Shown here piece by piece: positions 54,283 to 64,000 of a stretch of DNA of 64,000 nucleotides. Where the stretch lies: the NCBI GenBank assembly GCA_032164245.1, contig JAVMKO010000003.1, forward strand, positions 8,628,651-8,692,650. The letters run 5' to 3'. Each line of letters begins with the position of its first letter. The first letter of the stretch is position 1. The notes below the pieces were generated by a model. The model was given only the letters and a program-made list of their open reading frames with translations. It was not told the origin of the DNA and did no database searches. Both the position numbers and the translations under genes were made by a program. Source of the stretch: Sternotherus odoratus. Its lineage: Eukaryota > Chordata > Testudines > Kinosternidae.

Positions 54283-57230
54283 TGTGATAGAAAGTCTCTC
54301 TTCTCTTCAGCCAGAACGAAGCAAAGAGCTGTGAGTTACTGGACGTTGGAGAAGGCTGCATTGCTTAAGACCACAAGGAAGGGCTTGGAGCCATAAGCTT
54401 CAGGCTCAAACCACTTATGGGCTGATTTTCAGAGGCAATGAACATCCACAACTTTCACTGAAGCCAACGGGAGCTCCAGGCAGTGATGGACACTGGTGCA
54501 GCGGTGACACAGGGAGTGAGATTTTCTCCTTTAACGGGGTTGTTGGCTGTGGCAAGAATAAAACGAAGCCTGGATCATTTAAACCCATTTCCCAACCCCT
54601 GGCCCAGTTAATACACGTTAACTATAAGCTGCAGAAATAAGACCAGATAATGTTTTTGAGTCCCGGCAGATGCTCATTACTGAAGTATCCGAGTTCCCCG
54701 GATGAAAAGGTATGCATTCAATGAAATCTTCCCCGCTACTATTCATGATGCCAGAAGATATTTAAAAAACCCAAACTTTAAACCTTGCTGTAATTTCCCC
54801 CCTGGATGTTCTTTCACTCTTTGCACTTCACTCAGTTTGGGCTGGGTTAGTCAAGTCCAATTTTTTTCTATTTATTGTCAGTTTCAGGTTTTCATGCAGC
54901 TGTTTCCAGTATGGCTGAGATGTATAAATAAATAAATACAAAACACCCTCCTCTCTTCATCCCCCAAATCCCCAGCATCATTGATTATTTTTTGAAATCC
55001 TCTATTCTGTTCTGTAAATTTCCCATCCCCTCAGTTTTGTATTTTACAAATATTTAAGATTGGAGCCCAAACCGGCCAAGTAAAAGGCTGTCTTTGTAAC
55101 TTCCATGACAGATAACGCTTTAAAGAAAGGAATCCCCTGCACGGGAATACATCTATTGAATAAGAAGTAGCCCCGCCGCACTGAGTTGATGCCAACTCAA
55201 ATTCAATCTTTCTTTTTCTTAGTTCATTTGGAAGTTAGTTATGCAGATAGTGCACTCCTGGCATGAAGACCTACGCTTTCTGCTGCTGAGGGTGAGGAAA
55301 TCTTGCCATCTGGTGGTAGGAAATGCAAACACAGTGCAGTAGCCAGGGGGCGAACACACATGTTGTAAATGAAGGGCCAAACCCCCCCTCCGCCCCTGAG
55401 TAGTAAAAGGAGGAAATATTCCCATCTCAGGTTCCTGGAGACAACCCGTATGAGGCAAGCTTTCCTCCCCGGGGTTACGGGCTTGCTGGAAACCAGCGTG
55501 GAGTTATAGGTGACCAGATGGCTATAGCAAAGAGGAACAATGACCAGGAGTTCTGGCATTAGCTCAGCAAATCACTTAAGCACCGTGCTTAACTTTAAGC
55601 ACGTGAGCAGTCCCATTGACTGCCAAGAGCACCACCCGTGCTTAACTTCAAGCACACACTTAAGTTCTTTGCTGAATCCGGCCCTGTATTCATAGCTCTG
55701 CCACTGGGGCACGGTCACAATCTCTCACAGTTAACCACTTTGTGCTTCGTCTGTACACGGGGGATAAAACCTACCTGCTGGGAGGCTTGAAAAGTGCTTT
55801 GAGCTCTACAGATGAAAGACAAGTAAAGCACATTCATTATTATTATTTATTATCATCAACTCTTTAAGGCCAAACTTTCTGTTGAACAACTTACAGCCAC
55901 GACCATCCCCTTCCCCCTCTTGCTGGGGGAGTTACAGGTTTCGCGTTACGTCCCTGCGTCTTGCTTTTATAGATTCTATTACTGAGGATTTTGAGCCGCT
56001 GTCAGTACAGTACAAAGTTTTCAGTGGTCTCAACAATACAAAGTTGGGGGACAAATGGGGCGTAATACTCACACCCCTCCCATACCCCCAAAGGAAAAAA
56101 ATGCAAAAAACTCACTACTGGTGTTTAGTAGGAAACCATGCTTTTAAAACCCAGCCAGCAGGAAATAGAAATATCAAGGCACATATGTAGACTGAAGCAT
56201 GCACCCCTGTTCTGCTACATGAAGCCCTCAAAGTAAATTAATGGTTAGCTGACCAGATCCTTGGGTGCTATTAATCAGCAGAGTTCCAATGAGAAACAGT
56301 GATCCACACCTGTTCAAGACTTGGCCCTTAGTCTCCATCTGAGGGTCATGTCCCTCAAGGAGGTTTGTGACCCCGTTTCCCACAGCCAACCTGCTGAGGC
56401 CGACGTACTCAGCCTCTTGCGACCAGGTCATCATCAGATGCCCTATGAACCACTGCATCAGTTCTGGCTGAGCTTCCTGTGGGGGACCTCAGATCTGGTG
56501 CAAAGGATTCTGGGAGCGGGAGGAAGACCAGTTGGAAATGGCCGTGTGGGAGCGGTGGCAGGAGTTACAGGCTCATAGCCGAACAGGATGGCATTGATGT
56601 CCTCTTAGGACCAACCCTCAGTGAAGTCAAGGGCAAGACTCTCGATGACTTCATTGGGTTTAGAGTAGCACTGTCAGTTACCTGCTGGTTCCTAGCCACT
56701 CCAGGAGTGAATACACACAAAGGCCACATAAGCAATCTCCAGCCAGCAGTGTAAGCACAGGTACAAGAGGACATGGGAAGAGGGAGGGTTTGTGGTCTGG
56801 TCTGAGAACACGCAAGACAGGCTCGCTCACTGGGAGAAGCACGGCAGGGATGGGTACTAACTCCAGTGCTGATGTAGCACCCTGTGTCCTTAGGACGTTA
56901 TCTTGGGCAGTACATCCCTGCAAAGCCAGCTCCATCATTCCCCGAGGAGGTCAGTTACTGGTCTCATTTGCAGGGGTGAGTGGGGCTAACTGCTCAGACT
57001 GAGAGTTAGCCTGGGAACACTGAAAAAAACACCCAGGAGGAAAGGTACCGGAAAAAATAAGTTGCTTTGTGACACCAGTAGGTGGCGATATAGTGTCATG
57101 GAAGCGTCCTTCTATTAAGAGCGATGCACATTCTTGTCCTGTGTTTTGCAAACACTTGCGCTGAGATGGCTTGGGCGAGTGTATCCTCCTCTGTGGGGAT
57201 ACAGCCTAGTTTATAGCCGTTGGGGGAGCT
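54283..57230. other. Intergenic, one MIR-like fragment
   Basis: A MIR-like tail is at about 55690-55860 (AAAACCTACCTGCTGGGAGG, AAAAGTGCTTTGAGCTCTAC, ending ATTATTATTATTTATTATC). Nothing else was recognised. Confidence 0.45.
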
Positions 57231-57232
57231 AA

Positions 57233-57506
57233 TGCTTGGTCCACACAAAGATTTCGTACCAGCATAACAATGGATTTAGGTTAGGGATGTGATCCCTCCC
57301 CTTCCCTCGGCGCGATAGTTATACTGGTACAACTTCTAGGGTAGATGCAGTTATAATGCACAAAGGTGCCTTACACTGGAATACTTTATTCCCAGTGCTA
57401 TTCAGAAACACATTCACACCTCTCTAACTGCATCCGCACTCGAGGGCTTGTGCTGTTTTAACCCAGTGCAGTTACAGTGGTTCAACTTTAGCATGTAAAC
57501 AAGGCG
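57233..57506. mobile_element. MITE-like element
   Basis: The left end TGCTTGGTCCACACAAAG and right end CATGTAAACAAGGCG are degenerate inverted repeats of the GTGTAGACAAGGC type. The interior has AGTTATACTGGTACAACTTC. Confidence 0.5.
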
Positions 57507-59419
57507 AAAGAAGAAAATCCGCTCTGATGGACTCTTCCCCCAAACTGACAAGACCAACAAGTAATTTTATAAAGGCCTTTTATTCTCGCTGCCAGTCTGG
57601 GGTGAATTTGAATCAGGAACGCAGCGTTCACAGCCTCTGTGCCCCACTAGCAATCCTTGAGCCAATCCTGCCCCCTCCCCCAACAAATGTATTTAACATG
57701 TCATTAAGGCCAGTCGTTTCAGATTAGGGTGCCCAGATGTAGGCACTTATCCACAGAAAGGCACCTAAATGAGTGGCTTGGTCTTCAAACAGTCCGGCAT
57801 TCACAGCTGCCATTGTCTACTGCTCACTTCCGCCAGCGAACCATTTCCCTCCCTGACTGACCTTCACCCGGCAAACATCAAAGGGAAACGGAGCCCTTCT
57901 AGGAGTTGGGACCCACAAAAGAGAGTTCAAAAATCCCCCAAATCAGAGCAAACACTAAGCTCAGGCTTGTAGTGACTGAGCTTCGATCACGTCTAAGCCC
58001 CACCTCCAAGTTCAGTTTCAACTCACTCACGTAATCCAGTTTTCTTTGGATTTGACAGGCCAGATCCTCCGCTGAAGTATATCAGCGTAGCTCCACTGAA
58101 GTCAATGGGGATTTACAACAGGTGAAGATCAGACCCTTTGGTGTGAAGAGATTACACAAGACACACAGGTAGTGCAGTGATCTAACCAACTACAAGGGGA
58201 CAGGGATTTAACACTGGGAGAGGACAGAATGGACAAGACAAGCAGCACTTACAAGCTAGGCCTGTCCCTAGGTAGAGCCTCCTAGACAGCTGATGTAAGC
58301 GCCATTGACTTCTGTCCAATCGCCTACTTCCCACTCAAGTAGACAAAGAAGGGACTTATCCAATTGGCAAATTCATTCTAAGCAACCCAGACCTTTGTCA
58401 TTCATTTGGGAGGTAGAAGGGAATGACCCATAATCACCCGCATGAAATATTGAACTGTCTCCTGCCCTCATTTCCATACTACAGGAGGGCTACACTACAG
58501 TGTCAGGGTTACGCACTGCCCTAGATCCATACGCAGGGCTTCCGCTGACAGCTCATTCCCGCAGCGGAGGGCAAAGGCCTATTACACCATCCAGTCCATT
58601 TCTCTGCCAGGGTGGGATTGTTCCTTACGGCACGTCCACTCCACTGGCATCAGTCGGAGTCGAGTATTCATTAGACATCTGCAGTGCAAATGGAAGAAGA
58701 ATTTTGCTCTGAGTACAATAGACACTGGGGGACATCGGGCGGGATCATCGAAGGGAGAACGAGTGTACATTCTGCTTCTTCCCCCCCACCCCCAGCTCCC
58801 CCGGCTTTTCTCCAATGATTACGTTTTAATCTCTAACGTTATTTAGTGTTGATGAAAGGCCTCAGACTCACAATCTTGAAGACCTCTGTTTACCCTCCTA
58901 AATACAACACAGGCTACAGCAAGTGCCAGCTTCCCCAAAATGCCCCATCAAAGAACATTGCTCCTGTCCCTACAGTGAAGGGTCTTTGTTGCCTTTGCTC
59001 CACCACTAACTGAGCTATGAGCGCGAACTCATTTAACACAGGCCACCAAAGAGTCACCAGCATCACTACTGACCCAGACTGAATTCAGACTGAGTTCTGA
59101 TCTGGTCTGGATCATCCCCCAAGCCTGGGGATAGACGGATCTAGAGTTTTGGTCCAGACCCATCTCTACAACTGAGATTTGGCAGAGTCAGCCTAAGAAC
59201 CTGGTACGATTTATTTCAGGAGGGCAGAGTTGAGAGAACATGAGACTCAAGAATCTAACTTGGAGATGTATAAAGGGCTTGTGCAGCTGTAAGCTTTGCA
59301 GTACTGGGCCACCCAGACCTCCGCAGCGACACCCTGAAAATCTAGACTCCTATGGCCCAATCCTTCTCCCGCTGAAATTTTACTACCGACTTAAAATGGG
59401 AGCAGGATCAAGCCCACGT
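57507..59419. other. Intergenic 3' of PAQR8, may include its 3' UTR
   Basis: On the minus strand, an ATTAAA (complement of 58825-58830) and an AATAAA (around 59210-59215) are possible PAQR8 poly(A) signals, but nothing decides between them. No gene recognised. Confidence 0.35.
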
Positions 59420-59630
59420 AGAGCAGAGATGGAAAAGACCTGGTAGGCCCTCTTGTCCATGCCTGCTGCCAGTGCAGGGCTGATCCACACTGCATAGTCT
59501 CTTGCGCTTTGTAAAGTCTTAAATGACTCTAGCCATGTGCTTCCCCTAGGAGACTGCTCTACAGTCTAATGACCCTTAGGAACCTTTTCTTGATATTCAA
59601 TGTAATATTCCCTGCAGGTTTACTAGCGTG
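59420..59630 (-). repeat. CR1 3' end, antisense, diverged
   Basis: GGAAAAGACCTGGTAGGCCC, TGCCAGTGCAGGGCTGATCC, GAGACTGCTCTACAGTCTAA and ACCTTTTCTTGATATTCAAT follow the antisense CR1 pattern. It may lie within the PAQR8 3' UTR. Confidence 0.7.
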
Positions 59631-59905
59631 GGACAAACTACAAACCTCCACCTAATCCAAGCATCCTTGGTTAAGTGCCCCGATCTGGCTTTAAAAAACG
59701 CCCCTGCCTTGCAAAAGGCAGCCACTCAAGTAAAAATGCTTCCGACAGAAGGGCTCTCGTAGAGCGACTCCAGCCTGCGACCCATCCCTCCGTTATAAAT
59801 TAGACAAAACTGTTATGCAAACAAACCAATTTGTTAGGTCTCTATAAATTATCCTCCGCATCGGTACCAGCCGGTCAGCGTCTCACTGGTCTTCGCAGTG
59901 GTCTC

Positions 59906-60967
59906 TCAGGAGTCTCGTTTAGCCAGCCCCGCTTTGATCTTGCCCTGCAGGAAGCGAGCGGTGATGGCACTACAGGCCACCAGGCCAAAGAAAGAGGCAC
60001 AGGGCAGGTAGATGGAGAGGGGTCCGTGTCTACTCAGGAAAATCTCCTGCCTGGTCTTGTAATCCAGGAAGATGGCCTCCAGCTGCGAGAGCGTGCAGAG
60101 GGCCAAGAACATGTGGAAGATCTGATGGGCATGGCCGATTATATCACAGGAGCCTGGGAAATACTTCTCGGGGACCGGGCAGGAGAAGAAATAAGCACTG
60201 ATTAGAAAGAAGAGTATCTGGAAGGTGTGGTACCAGGCCGCCTGCTCCTCGCAGCCTCCCAAGTGACACATGACCACCCGGTGCGCAACTGGGCTGATGT
60301 CCAAGATGAACGCCAGCCCTGCCGGGACCACCTGGCACACCTTCCTCATGAGGGGGTAGGGGCGTCGGTACCGGTACTTGGCATAGCAGCAGCCAGCGCA
60401 AGAGAGCCAACCGCAGAAGGCAGCCGCAGGGAGGAAGAAGAGCCAGAACTTGTCGTACCAGGCTTGGTCCGAGCTGTAGTAGAAATGGGCCAGGGCGCTG
60501 CCGTATTGGTAGGCGCTGACCCCGACGTAGTCCACGAAGTAGAAGGTGTAGTGGGACAGCTCCGACTTGGACTGCAGGAGGTGGGCCAAGAGGCTGCAGG
60601 TGAGGTAGGTGAGGGAGGACAGCACGAAGATGAACAAAGGCAAGGAGGAGACATCCAAGGCCAGCTCCTCCGCTTCCGCAAAGGCCTTGAACCTCAGCAA
60701 CACCGCCAAGGCCGCCAGCAGGTGAGTCCAGACGTTCACCACCTCGTTGTGCTTCTGGAACAGGCTGAAGAAGTAATAGCGCCACTCCCGGCCGGTGGGG
60801 CGGTACCCCGTCTGGATGTACGGCTCCCGGAAGAGCTGGGGCACGTCGGACTCTTCCACGGTGCAGGGCATCTTGGGGAAGCCTTCCTCCAGGAGCTTGG
60901 GGAGGCGGCGGAGCTGCTGCCCGCTGATGGACAAGGTGCTGATACGCTCCAGGATGGCCGTCATCAT
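59906..60967 (-). CDS. PAQR8: PAQR8, membrane progesterone receptor beta (mPR-beta)
   Basis: A seven-transmembrane plasma-membrane receptor of the progestin and adipoQ receptor family. It binds progesterone and neurosteroids and signals rapidly, reportedly through inhibitory G proteins (family knowledge). One uninterrupted frame gives 353 residues; human PAQR8 has 354. Family signatures are TGYRPTGREWRYYFFSLF (about 53-70), QKHNEVVNVWTHLLAALA (71-88), SELSHYTFYFVDYVGVSAYQ, YSSDQAWYDKFWLFFLPAAA, the RYRRPYPLMRK loop and GHAHQIFHMF (about 278-287), which holds the conserved C-terminal histidines. The start was chosen at MMTAILERIS, aligning with human MTTAILERLS; a second Met follows at once. 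A splice acceptor at 61019-61020 puts the exon's 5' end 51 bp above the ATG. The coding region is intronless, as in mammals. Strong CpG content is seen across it. Confidence 0.97.
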   Translation of the reverse strand: MMTAILERISTLSISGQQLRRLPKLLEEGFPKMPCTVEESDVPQLFREPYIQTGYRPTGREWRYYFFSLFQKHNEVVNVWTHLLAALAVLLRFKAFAEAEELALDVSSLPLFIFVLSSLTYLTCSLLAHLLQSKSELSHYTFYFVDYVGVSAYQYGSALAHFYYSSDQAWYDKFWLFFLPAAAFCGWLSCAGCCYAKYRYRRPYPLMRKVCQVVPAGLAFILDISPVAHRVVMCHLGGCEEQAAWYHTFQILFFLISAYFFSCPVPEKYFPGSCDIIGHAHQIFHMFLALCTLSQLEAIFLDYKTRQEIFLSRHGPLSIYLPCASFFGLVACSAITARFLQGKIKAGLAKRDS

Positions 60968-61018
60968 GCTCCCCGCGGCAGGAGGGAGGCGGCAGGCAGG
61001 TAAAGCCAATCTCTCGCC
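60968..61018 (-). other. PAQR8: PAQR8 5' UTR part of the coding exon and splice acceptor
   Basis: On the minus strand, CTCCTCACTGCAG|GG forms a good acceptor (AG at 61020-61019). The 51 bases up to the ATG would be 5' UTR. Mammalian PAQR8 also has a 5' non-coding exon joined just above the start. That upstream exon is not recognised here. Confidence 0.6.
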
Positions 61019-64000
61019 CTGCAGTGAGGAGAGAAACGGGAGCAGTGAGCAGAAGAACAAAGCCGGAACGGCGCCAGGGAATATGAATCCCACAATCCCA
61101 TGGTGTGTGCTGGGCGCAGCTAACAGGAGGCTACCGACCATGCAAAGGCCTGCGCTCAGCTGGGGTTCTACACAACCTAACGGGCCAAAACACAGTCTGA
61201 AGTCAGGGCCCCCCCAGCCCCGTAGACAGGACTGGGTTGACCCTGGTGGTTCACACAGCGCCAGGGGATCACAAAACAAGCAGCCCCTGGACGCCATCCC
61301 CTGTTGTCATCATCGGAGGGGGAAATCTAAGTTCTGCCATCCCCCATCTACTGCGATTGGAGGAGCCCAGCAGGCTGGTCCCCTCCTAGGAAATACGCAC
61401 TCCTGGGACATCGCCACCATCTCTTGCTCTGGACTGTGCGTCCCCCACCCCACCGGAAGGGGGCAGCAGAAGGGAGTGGGGGAAACACAAGAGATGAGAG
61501 ACAAAGGGCAGTGGCCCCAAGAAGGCTTCCTCTCTCCTCAGCCCCCTATAATGTCTCCCTCCCTCAGCCCTGTCCCTCCCCTCCCCCCATTACCTCCCCC
61601 TCTTCCCCACCGGAGGAAAGGGGAAGGGCTTGAATGTCACCTGCTGCTCTGCTTGCCAGCCTGGGGAAACCAGCAGGGGGAGCAGTGGGGCAGGGTTACA
61701 GAGGCAGCCAATGGGGCGCAGCAACCCCTAGTGGCCAGTGATGAGACCAGCGGCGCTCTCCCCCTCCCCAGGCCACGCTGCTCAGGACAGAGGGGTGCTT
61801 TGGGTGGGGTTGGATCTGGCAGGGTTCGCCCTCATTATTGGGAGAGTCACTGCACCACAGCAAGCAAGGGGGCTTTGAGCTTGCCAAGTGCGACGGATTC
61901 CTCTCCCCCCCCCCCCCCCCCCGTGGGTGCTGCGATACCACAAAGCACAGCACGAGAGCGGAACAGAGCTGGAGTTCCCAACGCCGGGAGGTCCCAGTCT
62001 TAGCGGGGGGCCGCTAGCGGTGTGTCTACGCAGCTCGCTCCGCCCAGGCCTGCGTCCGCAGACCGGCTGACTCAGCTCTATGGCTTGACCAGCCTCCACA
62101 CTGCAGAAGGACCCGAGTCCCAGCGGGACCGGAGCTCTGAGCCCTCCCTGAGCAGGATGGCAGGACCTGGGTTCTGAGCACTCGCTGACCGAGCCGGACT
62201 GATTTGGGTGTGGACGGAAGGGGGGGGGGGGGCTCCACACTGAGCCAGAGCCCAGGGTTAGTGTGCAGAGTACACATCTACCAGGAGCTGCTATAATAAT
62301 AAATCCGCGATGCAGGCTGAGCCACTTAATCTGCCACCCAGATGCACCCCTCCTCCTGGATGGGGAGCACTGGGCCCCGCACCCCTCTCCACTCCAGAGC
62401 AAGCAGCCGGGTCAGTCGGCATTCAGACCTCTCCCGTCACTGGCAGCAGGTACACACCAGCGAACCCACTCTCCTGCCTCTGACAGTGGCCAGCACCAGA
62501 TGCCTCCGAGGCAGGTGTAAAACCCCCACAGGAGGCAGCTGTAGGGTAACCTGACTCCATGAAGGTCTCATCTTAATCCCTTAGAACTTGGCTGAGATCC
62601 TGAAGCCCAAGGGTTAATTTCCTCCCCCAAACTCTTTTATTTTAGCATTTACTATTACAAGTCCGGGTCCTGCTGTTGACTGTGGACACTAATGGAATAC
62701 AAACAATGATAACCTGACAACAATGGACCCGATCCTGCAAACACCTAGGCTTGTAGCTTATGCATCTGAGCACTTCCACTGATCTCATTACAGAACTCCT
62801 GTTCCTCCGATATGTAAAGAGAGGCGTGTAGGTCTCTGTTTGCAGGGTCAGTGCCTATCTCCTTAGCGGACAGGCACTCAACCACCACCTTCACGGAGAT
62901 GGTTCAAAGAGAGGGAAGCACAGAGGAGTGTTTTGTTTGGGGGCATGAACTATTTCCTCCTTCCTCTGAAGCAACAGACACTGGCTATTACCAGACACAG
63001 GATCTAGGGCTTGCTGGATCCATTGTATGGTCTGGAAGGGGAGGGCCTGTTAACTAAGGGCTCCCCGGATTCTCCCAAAGCTACTTCACTCAAACCCAAA
63101 GGGCGAGAAAGCCGGGAGATGGCGACGACCACAGAAGAAGACCCACATGTGAAGCCAACACCCCTGAACTAAGAAGCCCTTGAAGGGCCAGAAACGCAGG
63201 TTCTGACCCGGATTTTGCAGCAACCCGGCGTTCCCCACTTCCTCCGACAACCCAACCAGTCCGCGGGCGCCAGTCACCGCTGTTCAGATTGCAAAAGTGT
63301 TTCTGGCAGAGCGCCCGGTTCGTTTGCTTTCCGAAAATAACCCCTCACGGGGCTGTCATTTGCCATGTTGGGCAACGGGGAACCTGTCTGGTGAGTCTGA
63401 CTCAGTCCCCTTCAGCCCCTGGAGGAGGGGAAATTGACAAAGTTCTTTTGGTTTTAAACAGGGCGAGGGCAAAATAAAGCCTGAAAGCTCTTCCGGACAG
63501 AGCCCTCCCGAGGGCTGCTGCCTTGGCGAGGTATTGAAAGAACTGGTTTAGGAGGGGTTCCCATGGGGGAGTCCTTCTGTATCCTGAAGCCGCGACCACT
63601 GTGTTGTGCAGTGCTGCTGTCGTCACCCGCTGTTGCGCCGTTTCTCCCGTGAACACTGTGGTCCCGATCCCGGCCTGTGGCTGAGCCGCGCAAAAGGTTT
63701 TTAAGCCACATTTGGGTCCCATTCCCCCTCCCCGTCCCGCAATCCTGGAGTTAGGCGAGTACGGGGCCAAAGGAGGAGCCGCTTCAGGGCTGCTCTGTTT
63801 TAAGCTGGCTGCCCATGCTGCTGTCCTGGCAGTCACAGATCATCAGGGCATAAGGATGCGCCAGCCACACCCCTTCTCCAGCAATGCTCCCGTGTCAGCT
63901 GCCAGGAAGGGTCAGTTCATGGCTGCTACTGGAGGATCCCCCTGCAGAATGAAAACTCCCCCAGTGGCTCCATCTACCAGAAGGGCACAAAGCAGCTCTA
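61019..64000. other. Probable PAQR8 5' intron or upstream region; no gene recognised
   Basis: The frame stays open for 110 codons above the PAQR8 start, but this stretch lies behind the acceptor and resembles no protein. There is an 18-base C-run at 61905-61922 and another G-run near 62220. A possible MITE-like stretch with GTGTCTACGCAG lies at 62020-62110. Nothing else is supported. Confidence 0.4.

Noticed and set aside
60968..61297. N-terminal extension of PAQR8 by 110 codons
   Set aside because: A good splice acceptor lies at 61019-61020, the extra residues match nothing, and the family start aligns at 60967.

Overview
The window is a piece of vertebrate nuclear genome, most likely from a cryptodiran turtle. 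Its interspersed repeats indicate this: CR1 LINE fragments, tRNA-derived SINEs that carry a CR1-type 3' tail, MIR/CORE-SINE-like elements, a Penelope-like element, and several MITE families with palindromic cores. The genes are split by GT-AG introns and their products align closely with amniote proteins. The species call is an inference from repeat content.

There are three protein-coding genes, in the order found in the TRAM2-EFHC1-PAQR8 block of human chromosome 6p12 (order recalled, not searched). TRAM2 runs on the + strand. Exons 2 to 11 lie at 15989-29169 and exon 1 lies off the left edge, so the first 16 kb is its intron 1. EFHC1 runs on the - strand at 34951-49551. It has eleven coding exons and is complete at 641 codons. 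PAQR8 runs on the - strand at 59906-60967, with an intronless coding region of 353 codons. TRAM2 and EFHC1 are convergent, with tails only about 1.3 kb apart if the distal TRAM2 poly(A) site is used. EFHC1 and PAQR8 are in tandem, separated by about 10 kb.

Layout: 1-15988, TRAM2 intron 1, rich in CR1, MITE and MIR-like repeats. 15989-29169, TRAM2 coding exons; intron 4 holds an inverted Penelope-like insertion and the last intron holds a large palindromic element. 29170 to about 33445, probable long TRAM2 3' UTR. 34700-49551, EFHC1; the 3' end of its intron-1 stretch (47.7-49.46 kb on the + strand) is a G-rich minisatellite abutting exon 1. 49552-49850, a GC-rich EFHC1 promoter with two consensus RFX X-boxes. 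49865-50220, a second, 24-bp minisatellite. 50.2-59.9 kb, intergenic with repeats. 59906-61018, PAQR8 coding exon. 61019-64000, probable PAQR8 5' intron, no recognised gene.

The three genes do not form a pathway. TRAM2 is an ER translocon-associated membrane protein, EFHC1 is an axonemal microtubule protein of motile cilia, and PAQR8 is membrane progesterone receptor beta. I found no new multi-gene system. The most notable points are the tandem X-boxes at the EFHC1 promoter, the minisatellites on either side of EFHC1 exon 1, the near-perfect inverted Penelope-like copy with a 13-bp target-site duplication, and a five-copy MITE family with two conserved hairpins.
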